Of a stretch of 64,000 bases of DNA, positions 42,692 to 52,077 are shown piece after piece. A model generated the notes under the pieces. The model was not told where the DNA came from. It ran no database searches and was given only the letters and a program-made list of their open reading frames with translations. Source of the stretch: Cecembia rubra (lineage in GTDB: Bacteria; Bacteroidota; Bacteroidia; Cytophagales; Cyclobacteriaceae); NCBI RefSeq assembly GCF_003014575.1, contig NZ_PYGF01000002.1, positions 1 through 64,000 of the forward strand, given 5' to 3'. The position numbers and the translations under genes were made by a program. Every line of letters begins with the position of its first letter. Within the stretch, counting starts at the first letter, position 1.

Positions 42692-43171
42692 TTATTGCCT
42701 TCTCCTCAAATTGAATACATAACCTCCTGCTACAGCTTCAATACGGGCATTTGGTACTGGGATATTAAACTGGAGCCTCAGATCATTACCGGTTCTGTTA
42801 AAAGAAATTTCCTGGCCTGATGCAGGTGCAGTGCCTGATAACCTGATCCTGTCCACCCGACCACTTACAAACTCCCAATTTCCATTAGCTGCGAAAAGGC
42901 TATTGTTATTGAAGGTTTGGTAGGTTTTACTGCTGTTGTTTGCTGAAAAGGTGATTTCAAAATTCTGATAAATATTGGTCTCAGACCTTCCGTCCCGTTG
43001 AACAGACCCCCCTCCCGATACAGTCCATGTTTGGGATGTGCCTCCCGTGAGGTCTTCGATGGCTAACTCCTCAGGAGTTTTTTGAGGTACGGGATCTGTT
43101 TTTTTTTCACCACATGAAGTAGAAAAAACTGTCCAGCTGATAAGGATCAGGCTAAAAAAGATTTTTTTCAT
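42692..43171 (-). CDS. Lipoprotein of unknown function
   Basis: Lipoprotein of 159 residues from the ATG at 43171, giving the signal peptide MKKIFFSLILISWTVFSTSC with Cys20 lipidated; the longer upstream frame has no signal. A short linker rich in Pro, Lys and Thr follows, and then a beta-rich domain (QTWTVSGGGSVQRDGRSETNIYQNFEITF). No family could be named with confidence. It lies 49 nt downstream of the ABC ATPase gene on the same strand, at the end of the lipid A gene run, which could be chance. Confidence 0.7.
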   Translation of the reverse strand: MKKIFFSLILISWTVFSTSCGEKKTDPVPQKTPEELAIEDLTGGTSQTWTVSGGGSVQRDGRSETNIYQNFEITFSANNSSKTYQTFNNNSLFAANGNWEFVSGRVDRIRLSGTAPASGQEISFNRTGNDLRLQFNIPVPNARIEAVAGGYVFNLRRRQ

Positions 43172-43220
43172 TGAAAATTTAATTTTTAATCGTCGTAAAA
43201 TTATAAAAAAGAATGAAAAT

Positions 43221-43856
43221 TCAAAGATTATGCTTAAGCTTAAAATCTTCCACATGGATTTTATGTTGACAAAAACCGTACTCTTTAGGTTCATTGGAGC
43301 AGATTAAAATAGTTTTGTTTTGTCCATATTCACCAATCAGCTCTAAATACCAATGTAAACCTTTTTCATCTAAATTAGAGCTTGGTTCATCCAATAGAAT
43401 CAATGGGACATCCGAATAAAAACAAAGGCCCAGTTTTAGTCTTTGTTTCATTCCCGAACTGAATTGATTGATAGGTTTATATCTATGCTCGATCAGATAC
43501 ATTTTCTCCATCATTTCTTCATGTTCCATTTGATTGATGGGTTTTTTAAAAGAGAAATGAAAACGGAGGAGCTCTAACAATGTAAATTCCTCCGGTAATT
43601 CCATATAAGGGGCTGAAATTGATAAAAAATTAAAAATTTCTGTATCAGAGATGTTTTGACCTTCCGATGTGTATTCTATTTTACCTTCTGTTAACGGGGT
43701 TAGCCCGGCAATGCATTTAACTAAGGTTGATTTGCCTGAGCCGTTACTTCCGGTAATTGCACAAAAGGAACCTTTAGGGATTTCTAAACTAAGGTTTTTA
43801 AAGATCCAGTCATATTGGAAGCGTTTTCCAATGGAATTTAACCTAATATCCAACAT
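43221..43856 (-). CDS. Orphan ABC transporter ATP-binding protein
   Basis: Small ATPase subunit of 211 residues. Walker A is GSNGSGKST, the signature is SSGMKQRLKLG, and Walker B is LILLDEPSSNLD. No permease gene lies next to it, but it begins two bases after the lpxA stop, so it is translated with the lipid A genes. Its size and the lack of a permease recall CcmA- or NatA-type ATPases. A role in lipid or haem export is possible; neither partner nor substrate can be named here. Confidence 0.82.
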   Translation of the reverse strand: MLDIRLNSIGKRFQYDWIFKNLSLEIPKGSFCAITGSNGSGKSTLVKCIAGLTPLTEGKIEYTSEGQNISDTEIFNFLSISAPYMELPEEFTLLELLRFHFSFKKPINQMEHEEMMEKMYLIEHRYKPINQFSSGMKQRLKLGLCFYSDVPLILLDEPSSNLDEKGLHWYLELIGEYGQNKTILICSNEPKEYGFCQHKIHVEDFKLKHNL

Positions 43857-43858
43857 CC

Positions 43859-44638
43859 TTAACTGATGTATCCTTTCATAACTCCCCTTTCTGAAGATCG
43901 GATAAAGTTGACAATTTCATCCCTCTCTTTGGTGGCAGGAAGGTTGATTTCTATTTCTTCAAGTGCCCTGCTGTTATTCAAGCTATTTAGAAAGAGGTAC
44001 CTATATACTTCCTGAATATGGCTTATGGACTCTGCTGAGAATCCCCTTCTCCTTAATCCAAGGCTATTTACTCCTGCATAGCTTAAAGGTTCTCTAGCTG
44101 CTTTTGTATAAGGTGGCACATCTTTTCTTACCAATGATCCTCCTGAAATCATCGAGTGCATTCCAATTTTAACAAATTGATGGATGGCACTGCTGCCTCC
44201 GATGATTGCCCAATCATCAATGGTTACATGGCCAGCTACCTGTACGGCGTTAGCGATGATAACATTATTGCCAACAATACAATCGTGGGCGATGTGGACA
44301 TAAGCCATTAAGAGGCAGTTGCTACCTACTTTAGTGGTCATTTTGTCTAAAGTTCCCCTGCTGATGGTCACACATTCCCTAATGGTCGTATTATCTCCGA
44401 TTTCTACGGTAGAATCTTCTCCTTGAAATTTAAGATCCTGAGGGACGGCTGCTAAAACTGCACCGGGAAAAATTTTGCAGTTTTTGCCGATTCTGGCTCC
44501 TGGGTAAATGGTGACATTTGAACCTATCCATGTACCTTCACCTATTTCTACATTACCATGGATCATGGTAAAGGGATCAATGTGAACACCTTGGCCAATC
44601 TTGGCGTCTTGGTCTATATGGGCTAGTTTGCTGATCAT
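43859..44638 (-). CDS. lpxA: UDP-N-acetylglucosamine acyltransferase
   Basis: First acyl transfer of lipid A synthesis, 259 residues. The left-handed beta-helix hexapeptide repeats run from the N-terminus, with VTISRGT and the conserved His in YVHIAHDCIVG, plus the helical C-terminal tail after GVNSLGLRRRGFS. Its ATG overlaps the lpxC-fabZ stop by four bases, so translation is coupled. Confidence 0.96.
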   Translation of the reverse strand: MISKLAHIDQDAKIGQGVHIDPFTMIHGNVEIGEGTWIGSNVTIYPGARIGKNCKIFPGAVLAAVPQDLKFQGEDSTVEIGDNTTIRECVTISRGTLDKMTTKVGSNCLLMAYVHIAHDCIVGNNVIIANAVQVAGHVTIDDWAIIGGSSAIHQFVKIGMHSMISGGSLVRKDVPPYTKAAREPLSYAGVNSLGLRRRGFSAESISHIQEVYRYLFLNSLNNSRALEEIEINLPATKERDEIVNFIRSSERGVMKGYIS

Positions 44639-46029
44639 GATTCTTTTCTTACAATGCTGGCGGTCATTACGGCTTCACAGACCAAGGTATTTCCAACAAA
44701 TGCTTCACCTTTCATTTTGGCTATGCCCCTTCTTATGGGAGCCAGTAATTCACATTTGAATACCAAAGTGTCACCTGGTAAAACCATTTTTCTGAATTTA
44801 CAGCTTTCAATCCCCAGGAAGTATGTCCAGTAGTTTTCTGGGTCTTCAACGGTACTTAATACCAAAATACCACCCGTTTGAGCCATTGCTTCCACCTGCA
44901 ATACACCAGGCATCACCGGGTTATTTGGAAAGTGGCCCATAAAAAAAGGCTCGTTCATGGTGACATTTTTTACCCCGGCTACTACAGTTTCATCCAAATA
45001 GATAACCTTGTCCAATAATTGAAAAGGGTATCTATGGGGAAGAATATTGCTGATTTGGTTAATATCCATTACTGGAGGAAGCTTGGGGTCGTAATATGGA
45101 ATATGTGTAGGTCCAATTTTTTCCCAAGCTCTTTTTAATTTTTTTGCAAAAGCCACATTAGCCGCATGACCCGGTCTAGCAGCTAATATCTGAGCCTTTA
45201 GCGGTCTTCCTACCAGAGCAAGGTCTCCAATAACATCAAGAAGTTTGTGTCGGGCAGGTTCGTTTTTATATCTCAGGTCAACATTGTTAAGGATGCCTTC
45301 CTTACGGACTTCTACCTTTTGTTTGTTGAACATTTTGGCCAGGTGGTCCAATTCAGAGTCTTCCACTATCCGGTCTACCACTACAATTGCGTTGTTGAGG
45401 TCTCCTCCTTTAATCAGATTTTGATTATATAGCGTCTCTAACTCATGTAAAAAACAAAAAGTCCTGCAAGAAGCAATTTCTGATTTAAATTGAGAAATAT
45501 TGGTGATTGAGGCATGTTGACTACCCAATACCGGGGAATTATAATCAACCATCACCGTAACCCTGTAGTCATCTAAAGGAAGGGCGGCCAATTCTACCTC
45601 TCTGGAAGGCTCCCTGTAAGTGATACTTTCTGGAACTTCAAAAAACCTTCTTAAAGCATTTTGCTCTTCGACCCCGGCTGATTCCAGGATTTCAACAAAT
45701 TGAATGGAGGATCCGTCCATAATCGGTGGTTCCGGGCCATCAATTTGCATGAGTACGTTGTCTATTTCAAGGCCAACTAAAGCCGCTAAAACGTGTTCTA
45801 CAGTGAATATTCTAGCTCCACTTTGCTCTAGAGTAGTTCCTCTGGATACATCAACTACATTGTCGACATCTGCATCTATAATAGGCATTCCTTCAAGGTC
45901 AATTCTTTGGAACTTGAAACCATGGTTAGGAGGAGCCGGTAAAAATGTCAAATTGGAAATTACTCCAGTGTGAAGCCCAACACCTGATACAGTGACTTGC
46001 TTCTTAATAGTATGTTGTTTTACCCTCAT
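44635..46029 (-). CDS. LpxC / FabZ bifunctional protein
   Basis: Fusion of 464 residues. Residues 1 to about 305 are UDP-3-O-acyl-N-acetylglucosamine deacetylase Lpx[23 protein letters not shown] with a zinc histidine, and [17 protein letters not shown]. From about 315 it is 3-hydroxyacyl-ACP dehydratase Fab[29 protein letters not shown] with the catalytic histidine, and EAMAQ with the glutamate. The two activities draw on the same 3-hydroxyacyl-ACP pool, one for lipid A and one for fatty acid elongation. The fusion is known in Bacteroidota and is a good marker of that phylum. Confidence 0.96.
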   Translation of the reverse strand: MRVKQHTIKKQVTVSGVGLHTGVISNLTFLPAPPNHGFKFQRIDLEGMPIIDADVDNVVDVSRGTTLEQSGARIFTVEHVLAALVGLEIDNVLMQIDGPEPPIMDGSSIQFVEILESAGVEEQNALRRFFEVPESITYREPSREVELAALPLDDYRVTVMVDYNSPVLGSQHASITNISQFKSEIASCRTFCFLHELETLYNQNLIKGGDLNNAIVVVDRIVEDSELDHLAKMFNKQKVEVRKEGILNNVDLRYKNEPARHKLLDVIGDLALVGRPLKAQILAARPGHAANVAFAKKLKRAWEKIGPTHIPYYDPKLPPVMDINQISNILPHRYPFQLLDKVIYLDETVVAGVKNVTMNEPFFMGHFPNNPVMPGVLQVEAMAQTGGILVLSTVEDPENYWTYFLGIESCKFRKMVLPGDTLVFKCELLAPIRRGIAKMKGEAFVGNTLVCEAVMTASIVRKES

Positions 46030-46065
46030 CGGATTAAATAGTACTTTGCAAATAAGGCCGTAAAG

Positions 46066-47088
46066 TTATTGTTTTTTTTCCAGTTCTTTGATTCTATCCT
46101 GAAGACTGGGTAGATTTTTGAAAATGGAATAGGATTTCAGGAAGTCTTTGATGTCAAATCCCACGAATCCAAATAGAGTTTTTCCACTTTCATTTATGTT
46201 TCTTGAAATACCTGTTTTTGCCCCTATCGTAGTTTTATCTGCTATTTTGATATGTCCAACTATGCCGACCTGGCCTGCAATTACACAGTTGTTTCCAATT
46301 TCAGTAGAACCTGAAATGCCTGTTTGAGAGGCAATAACGGTGTTTTCTCCAACAATCACATTGTGGGCAATTTGAACCAAATTATCAATTTTGGCCCCTT
46401 TCTTGATCAATGTACTTCCCATTGTAGCACAGTCAATGGTGGCATTGGCGCCAATACTTACATAATCTTCAATTATGACATTGCCAATCTGAGGAATAGT
46501 TTTGTAGGAGCCATCCTCTTGAGGGGCAAATCCAAAACCATCAGATCCAATTACTGCGCCTGGATGGATTTCACAGTGACTTCCTATGACTGTATCACTG
46601 CAGATTTTGGCGCCCGGATGGATTATCGTATGGTCACCGATTTTGACATTGTCCCCTATATAACTGTGGGCATGGATCTTCACCCCATTTCCAAGTTTAC
46701 AATTTTTGCCTACGTATGAAAATGCCCCTCTGTAACCTGCATCACCCTGAACACTTGATTCGTCAAAATAGGATGGCTGTTCCACACCTACTTTTCCCAT
46801 TTTGGTGATATTGGAGTATGCCTCCAAAAGTTGGGAGAAGCCTGTGTAAGCATTTTTTACACGAATCAGATTACATTTGATTGAGCGGGCGGGTTTAAAG
46901 TTTTCAGAAACAATCACTGCTGTTGCCTCTGTTTCATAAATAAACTGCTCGTATTTTTCATTGGAAAGGAATGCTATTCCCCCTGGTTTACCTTCCTGAA
47001 TTTTATCCAAGCGGCTTACCTTAAGGCTTCCATCACCTTCCACTTTGCCGTTAATAAGGGCTGCAATCTGGTCTAAAGTAAATTCCAT
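46066..47088 (-). CDS. lpxD: UDP-3-O-acylglucosamine N-acyltransferase
   Basis: Third acyl step of lipid A synthesis, 340 residues. An N-terminal uridine-binding domain ([21 protein letters not shown]) precedes a hexapeptide beta-helix with [20 protein letters not shown] and the catalytic His in [13 protein letters not shown], and a final helical tail. It follows the HD-domain gene by 18 nt and precedes the lpxC-fabZ fusion by 36 nt. Confidence 0.95.
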   Translation of the reverse strand: MEFTLDQIAALINGKVEGDGSLKVSRLDKIQEGKPGGIAFLSNEKYEQFIYETEATAVIVSENFKPARSIKCNLIRVKNAYTGFSQLLEAYSNITKMGKVGVEQPSYFDESSVQGDAGYRGAFSYVGKNCKLGNGVKIHAHSYIGDNVKIGDHTIIHPGAKICSDTVIGSHCEIHPGAVIGSDGFGFAPQEDGSYKTIPQIGNVIIEDYVSIGANATIDCATMGSTLIKKGAKIDNLVQIAHNVIVGENTVIASQTGISGSTEIGNNCVIAGQVGIVGHIKIADKTTIGAKTGISRNINESGKTLFGFVGFDIKDFLKSYSIFKNLPSLQDRIKELEKKQ

Positions 47089-47106
47089 TTGTAAATTCGA
47101 ATTTGG

Positions 47107-48345
47107 CTACAAAATTAAACTTTTGGCTTGGCATACGTAATGCTTCTTGACAATTTTGCTCATGGCTTTGATATTCGGTAGATCAGCTGCCTGTGCCACA
47201 TCGATAATTTGACCCTTTTTTGTCAAGATGTAAATCCTTTCTTTGGTCAGATAAGCGTAATTGCTGATGGAACCCTGAGTAAAGAAATAATGAAGGTCAT
47301 TCAATGGTATAGATAGCTTATTCTGGGTTTTCTTTTTCATCGCTGCAAGCTCTTCTTCTCCAAACTCTTCATTTCTTAAGGTTATTTTGAACAACTTTCT
47401 CCTTAAAAACATTTCAGAAATATTTCTTAAAATATAATCTGGTTCATTTTTCCACAATTTTACTGCTCCCCAAATATCGTAATCGTCAAGGCCAAGAAAT
47501 ACCTTCAACAATTCCGGAGAATTTTTGAAATCATAAAGCCTAAAATCATTTTCCAGGAAATGTATTAGTTCAGCTGTGGCTTTTAAATTACCCCTGGTTT
47601 GTTGAATTTCTTTCGCACGGGTAATCAGATTGATCAGCATTTTCTCAGCTGAAACGGTGGTTTTATGAAGATAAACCTGCCAGTACATTAATCTTCTGGC
47701 ACTTAGGAAATTCTCTATACTGTACAACCCTTTTTCTTCAACGACCAATTGGTCGTTTTTAATATCCATCATTTTGATGATCCTGTCGGCACCAATTGTG
47801 CCTTCAGAAACTCCGGTGAAAAAGCAGTCTCTTTGAAGGTAATCCAATCTGTCAATATCTAGTTGACTTGAAACCAACTGATGAAAGAACTTTCTTTCAT
47901 ATTGACCTTTAAAAATTTTAATCGCAAGATCCAGTTGTCCGCCAAATTCTTTGTTCAACTCCTCAATGACCAAAAGGGAAATGGATTCATGGGGGATGTT
48001 TTGTAACAAAGAAAATTCAAGGGCATGGGAAAAAGGCCCATGGCCTATGTCATGTAACAAAATAGCTATCAATGCCCCCTCATATTCCTCATCCGAAATT
48101 TCGTTGCCTTTATGGCGTAGATTGTCCAATGTGATGCTCATGAGATGCATGGCACCAATTGCATGGTGGAAGCGTGTATGTAAAGCCCCGGGATAAACGA
48201 AATCAGTTAAACCAAGTTGCTTAATCCGACGTAACCTTTGGAAGTAAGGGTGGTCAATAATCGAAAAAATAAGTTCACTTGGGATAGTTATAAATCCGTA
48301 AACAGGATCATTCAATATTTTCCGGCTTTTCAAAGTCCCAGACAT
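47107..48345 (-). CDS. HD-domain phosphohydrolase (dGTPase/SAMHD1-like family)
   Basis: Metal-dependent phosphohydrolase of 412 residues, read from the ATG at 48345 (MSGTLKSRKI). HTRFHHAIGAMHLM and LLHDIGHGPFSH give the His...His-Asp site of the HD superfamily, and LDIDRLDYLQRDCFFTGV the conserved aspartate. The layout is that of YdhJ-like HD proteins related to dGTPases, but the nucleotide or other substrate is not evident. It heads the run HD-lpxD-lpxC/fabZ-lpxA-ABC. The likely -7 element (TACTTTTG, minus strand 48364-48357) leaves a leader of only a few bases. Confidence 0.87.
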   Translation of the reverse strand: MSGTLKSRKILNDPVYGFITIPSELIFSIIDHPYFQRLRRIKQLGLTDFVYPGALHTRFHHAIGAMHLMSITLDNLRHKGNEISDEEYEGALIAILLHDIGHGPFSHALEFSLLQNIPHESISLLVIEELNKEFGGQLDLAIKIFKGQYERKFFHQLVSSQLDIDRLDYLQRDCFFTGVSEGTIGADRIIKMMDIKNDQLVVEEKGLYSIENFLSARRLMYWQVYLHKTTVSAEKMLINLITRAKEIQQTRGNLKATAELIHFLENDFRLYDFKNSPELLKVFLGLDDYDIWGAVKLWKNEPDYILRNISEMFLRRKLFKITLRNEEFGEEELAAMKKKTQNKLSIPLNDLHYFFTQGSISNYAYLTKERIYILTKKGQIIDVAQAADLPNIKAMSKIVKKHYVCQAKSLIL

Positions 48346-48376
48346 TTGATTGGTTCCAAAAGTAATTATAATTTTA
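48345..48376 (+). promoter_or_regulatory. porX promoter
   Basis: TTTG at 48345-48348 is followed after 20 bp by TAATTTTA at 48369-48376, a good fit to the Bacteroidota pair TTTG/TAnnTTTG except for the last base. The transcription start would be near 48383, 14 nt before the preferred porX ATG. The -33 element overlaps the start codon of the divergent HD gene. Confidence 0.55.
48357..48364 (-). promoter_or_regulatory. -7 element of the HD-lpx operon
   Basis: Read on the minus strand this is TACTTTTG, a match to TAnnTTTG, 12 bases before the start codon at 48345. It implies a message with almost no leader, and it lies inside the porX promoter. Confidence 0.45.
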
Positions 48377-48396
48377 AAAGAAATAAACGGCATTAT

Positions 48397-49956
48397 ATGC
48401 AAAAATCTAAAATCCTTTGGGCAGATGATGAAATAGACCTGCTAAAGCCACATATCATCTTTCTCCAGCAAAGGGGATATGATATTATTACAGTCAATAG
48501 TGGGGTAGATGCCATTGAAATGGTAGAAGATCAAAATTTCGACGTTATCTTTTTAGATGAAATGATGCCCGGAATGACAGGATTAGAGACTTTGCAGCAG
48601 ATCAAAATGATTAAGCCGCAGATTCCAGTGGTCATGATTACAAAAAGCGAAGAAGAGCAGATCATGGATGATGCCATTGGTGGGCAAATAGCAGACTATC
48701 TGATCAAGCCAATCAATCCAAATCAGATCTTATTATCTGTCAAGAAAATCCTTCAAAACAAACAGCTTATCTCGGAACGGACCAATCTTTCTTATCGACA
48801 GGATTTTATGAATATTAGCATGGCCTGTAATGATGCTTCGAGCCATCAGGAATGGACAGATATTTATAAAAGGCTGACCTATTGGGAGCTTGAGATAGAT
48901 AAAACCGAAAATAAAAGCATGCAGGAGGTTTTGGAAACCCAGAAAACTGAAGCCAATTCCCTTTTTTCCAAATTTATCAAATCCAATTACCTGAATTGGT
49001 TGAATGATTCCCGATCTGATGCCCCCATACTTTCTCCCAAACTCATGAAAGAAAAGGTCTTCCCTTTTATAAGTCCCGGAAAACCTTTGTTTTTCGTTGT
49101 GATTGATAACCTGAGATTAGACCAATGGGAGGTGCTAAAGCCATTGATTTCAGCTTACTTCAATGTTCATGATGATAGCACTTATTTCAGTATTTTACCT
49201 ACCACTACCGCTTATGCCAGAAATTCACTTTTCAGCGGATTGATGCCTTCTGAAATGGCAAGATTTCATCCAGAATTGTGGGAAGGAGAGGATTCTGATG
49301 AAGGGAAAAATAATAATGAAGATGAATTCCTGGGAGAAAATCTTCATAGAAACAGGCTAAATATTAAATTCAGTTATAACAAAATACTTCAGGCTCATCA
49401 GGGTAAACTGATATTGGATCAATTTCAGAACCTGATGAGCAATGACCTGAATGTGTTGGTTTATAATTTTGTGGATATGATGTCCCATGCCCGAACCGAT
49501 ATGAAGATGATAAGGGAACTTGCCCCCAATGAATCTGCTTATAGGTCATTGACCAGAAGTTGGTTTGAACATTCCTCTTTATTTGAACTGTTCAAAAAAA
49601 TAAATGATGTTGGAGCTGAGGTGATTGTCACTACAGATCATGGTACAAAAAGGGTACACAAACCCTATAAGATTATCGGAGATAAGACCGTCACCACTAA
49701 CCTGAGGTACAAGCAGGGCAAAAACCTCAATTATGAAAGTGGGAAGGTGTTTGAAATTTTGAAACCAGAAGAAGCCAAGCTTCCAAAATTTAATGTTTCT
49801 ACCAGTTATGTTTTTGCGGTAGAAGATTATTTCTTTGCATATCCAAACAATTACAATTATTATGTAAATTTCTACAAAGATACTTTCCAGCATGGGGGAG
49901 TTTCATTAGAGGAAATGATAATTCCAATAGTTCACCTGGTTCCAAAGAATATATAA
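48397..49956 (+). CDS. porX: PorX, type IX secretion regulator (receiver + PglZ domain)
   Basis: Response regulator of 519 residues from the ATG at 48397 (MQKSKILWADDE); upstream in-frame codons lie in the promoter. Receiver domain: acidic pair Asp10-Asp11, phosphorylated Asp54 in IFLDEMMPG, Lys104 in YLIKP. A helical linker leads to a C-terminal PglZ domain of the alkaline phosphatase superfamily (FFVVIDNLRLDQWE, TTTAYARNSLFSGLMPSEMARFHP, VTTDHGTKR), which in PorX binds zinc and cleaves oligonucleotides. With PorY it controls type IX secretion genes. It is followed closely by tsaE and ald. Confidence 0.94.
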   Translation: MQKSKILWADDEIDLLKPHIIFLQQRGYDIITVNSGVDAIEMVEDQNFDVIFLDEMMPGMTGLETLQQIKMIKPQIPVVMITKSEEEQIMDDAIGGQIADYLIKPINPNQILLSVKKILQNKQLISERTNLSYRQDFMNISMACNDASSHQEWTDIYKRLTYWELEIDKTENKSMQEVLETQKTEANSLFSKFIKSNYLNWLNDSRSDAPILSPKLMKEKVFPFISPGKPLFFVVIDNLRLDQWEVLKPLISAYFNVHDDSTYFSILPTTTAYARNSLFSGLMPSEMARFHPELWEGEDSDEGKNNNEDEFLGENLHRNRLNIKFSYNKILQAHQGKLILDQFQNLMSNDLNVLVYNFVDMMSHARTDMKMIRELAPNESAYRSLTRSWFEHSSLFELFKKINDVGAEVIVTTDHGTKRVHKPYKIIGDKTVTTNLRYKQGKNLNYESGKVFEILKPEEAKLPKFNVSTSYVFAVEDYFFAYPNNYNYYVNFYKDTFQHGGVSLEEMIIPIVHLVPKNI

Positions 49957-49960
49957 AAGA

Positions 49961-50404
49961 TTGAAAATTATCCGTTGTAAAAGCCTGGACGAGTTGGGTA
50001 CAACAGCTGAACAGGTAATCCAATTCTGTGGGGAGGACAAGATTTGGGTATTTAAAGGGCAGATGGGGGCAGGAAAAACTACTTTGATAAAAGCCATCTC
50101 TAAATGGTTTGAAATTGAGGATGTAGTTTCTTCACCTACATTTTCCATTGTGAATGAGTACAGAAATCCAAGAGGTCAAATATTTTATCATTTTGATTTT
50201 TATAGGATTGAAGACCCAAATGAAGTGTTGGAAATAGGAATTGATGAGTATTTCTATAGTGGGAATATCTGCTGGTTGGAATGGGCCGAAAAAATACCTG
50301 CCTTTATTCCTTCAGATTTTGTATTTATTCAGATTGAAACAGCAGAAAATGGAGAACGGATTATCAGTTTGCAAAAGGTATTAAATGGCGAAATAAATGG
50401 TTGA
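49961..50404 (+). CDS. tsaE: tRNA threonylcarbamoyladenosine synthesis ATPase TsaE
   Basis: Small P-loop ATPase of 147 residues that works with TsaB and TsaD to form t6A37 in tRNAs reading ANN codons. Walker A is GQMGAGKTTLIKA, followed by SSPTFSIVNEY, HFDFYRI and CWLEWAEK, all family marks. The start is TTG at 49961, four bases after the porX stop; no in-frame ATG lies near. It overlaps ald by 8 nt. Confidence 0.94.
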   Translation: MKIIRCKSLDELGTTAEQVIQFCGEDKIWVFKGQMGAGKTTLIKAISKWFEIEDVVSSPTFSIVNEYRNPRGQIFYHFDFYRIEDPNEVLEIGIDEYFYSGNICWLEWAEKIPAFIPSDFVFIQIETAENGERIISLQKVLNGEING

Positions 50405-51599
50405 TTTAACAGAGGGTATAGGGATTTATCCAAAAGAAGCACCTGCAAAAGTAAAAACTTCGAAAAATTCCTTGGTAATTGGTCTGCCTAAGGAAACAGC
50501 CGCTCAGGAAAAAAGGGTAGTGTTGACACCCGAGGCAGTTGCTCTTTTGGTCAATAATGGTCAACAGGTAGTTATTGAGACCAATGCTGGTCTACATGCC
50601 AAATTCTCTGATAAAGATTATTCTGATGCTGGTGGCAAGGTGGTCTATTCTGCCAAAGAAGCTTTTGATGCTGAAGTGGTCCTGAAAGTAGAGCCGCCAA
50701 CCACTGAAGAAATTGAATACATGAAAGCTGGTTCATGTCTGATTTCCGCATTACAATTAGGTAAACAGCACCCTGATTTTATTCATGGGCTAAACAGAAA
50801 AAGGATTACAGCTGTTGCCTTTGAGCACTTAGAAGATAAAGTTGGGGGGATGCCTGTGGTCAGGGCAATGAGTGAAATTGCAGGAAGTACGGTCATGCTT
50901 ATCGCTGCTGAATATTTGAGCAGCGTTCATGAGGGTAAGGGTTTAATATTAGGAGGGATAACTGGAGTACCGCCCACAGAAGTAGTAATTGTGGGTGCCG
51001 GGACAGTAGCTGAATATGCGGCCAGGACTGCTTTAGGCTTAGGGGCAAGTATAAAAGTGTTTGATAACCATATCTATAAACTCCGAAGAATCAAGCAGCT
51101 ATTAGGGCAGCAAGTTTACACATCTACGATAGATAATTATACCCTAGGTCAAGCCCTTAAAGAGGCAGATGTAGTCATAGGTGCTCTTAGAGCCGAAAAA
51201 GGAAAAAACAAGATTGTAGTCAGTGAAGAAATGATTTCAGGCATGATGGAGGGAAGTATAATCATCGATGTGAGCATTGACCAAGGTGGCTGTATTGAGA
51301 CAGCAGAAATGACCTCCCATGAAAATCCGACCTATGTGAAACATGGTGTGATCCATTATTGTGTACCCAATATTGCTTCCAGAGTAGCTAGAACTGCCTC
51401 TGCCGCGCTCAGCAATATTTTTACACCTATTTTACTTCAAATGGCAGATCTGAGAGGTGCTGAAGAGATGATTTTTAACTATAAATGGTTCATGAAGGGT
51501 GTTTACACTTACAGAGGCAGTCTTACAAATGCCTATTTAGCCAGGAAATTCTCCATGACGCATAAAGAGCTCCAGTTATTGTTAGCTGCAAGGTATTAA
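50397..51599 (+). CDS. ald: Alanine dehydrogenase
   Basis: NAD-dependent interconversion of alanine with pyruvate and ammonia, 400 residues. IGLPKETAAQEKRVVLTPEAV is the N-terminal AlaDH/PNT signature with the substrate-binding Arg and Lys region. VIVGAGTVAEYAARTALGLGASIKVFD is the dinucleotide fold, and GGMPVVRAMSEIAGS and CVPNIASRVARTAS complete the family pattern. About 20 residues precede the usual start. The start ATG overlaps the tsaE stop by 8 nt, so the three-gene unit porX-tsaE-ald is translated together. Confidence 0.92.
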   Translation: MVDLTEGIGIYPKEAPAKVKTSKNSLVIGLPKETAAQEKRVVLTPEAVALLVNNGQQVVIETNAGLHAKFSDKDYSDAGGKVVYSAKEAFDAEVVLKVEPPTTEEIEYMKAGSCLISALQLGKQHPDFIHGLNRKRITAVAFEHLEDKVGGMPVVRAMSEIAGSTVMLIAAEYLSSVHEGKGLILGGITGVPPTEVVIVGAGTVAEYAARTALGLGASIKVFDNHIYKLRRIKQLLGQQVYTSTIDNYTLGQALKEADVVIGALRAEKGKNKIVVSEEMISGMMEGSIIIDVSIDQGGCIETAEMTSHENPTYVKHGVIHYCVPNIASRVARTASAALSNIFTPILLQMADLRGAEEMIFNYKWFMKGVYTYRGSLTNAYLARKFSMTHKELQLLLAARY

Positions 51600-51609
51600 A
51601 ACACAGGGC

Positions 51610-52068
51610 TTATTTTGAGGGGATTTCAAAGTCCCTTTTTAGATCTAGAATTTCTTTTTGTAGGTTTTTGACTTCTTTCCTCAAACAATAAGTTTCATAG
51701 GCATTACGAATGATGTTTTTGAAGTAAGCTTCATCCCAAGGTTTGGTGAGGTAATGGTAAATGACACCTTCTTGAATGGCTTCCTGAACAAGTTGTATGT
51801 CCGAATATGCACTTAAAAGCAACCTGATCGGTTCTGGGTATTCATTCATGACCGTAGTCAAAAAGTCAAGGCCCGTTTCTGAGGGCATCCTCTGATCAGA
51901 AATGATAATGTCAAATGATTTATTGCTTAATATCTGTAAGGCATCTTTTGAAGAAGCAGCAAGTTGAATTTCGAAATCATGCTTAAAAGTTGTCCTGAAT
52001 GCCTGAAGATTGATTTCTTCGTCATCTACATACAGGATTTTTATTTTTTCTGCTTTGTTATTTGGCAT
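51610..52068 (-). CDS. Single-domain response regulator with C-terminal coiled coil
   Basis: Receiver protein of 152 residues from the ATG at 52068 (MPNNKAEKIK). Acidic pair Asp15-Asp16 in YVDDEE, phosphorylated Asp58 in IISDQRMPSETGLDFL, Thr/Ser in LLLSAYSD, and Lys in YLTKPWDE. The DQRMP and KPWD variants are typical of RpfG- and HnoC-like receivers. After the receiver, a short helix (LRKEVKNLQKEILDLKRDFEI) could dimerise or dock, but there is no output domain. No partner kinase is nearby. Confidence 0.88.
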   Translation of the reverse strand: MPNNKAEKIKILYVDDEEINLQAFRTTFKHDFEIQLAASSKDALQILSNKSFDIIISDQRMPSETGLDFLTTVMNEYPEPIRLLLSAYSDIQLVQEAIQEGVIYHYLTKPWDEAYFKNIIRNAYETYCLRKEVKNLQKEILDLKRDFEIPSK

Positions 52069-52077
52069 TGTGGGCAA

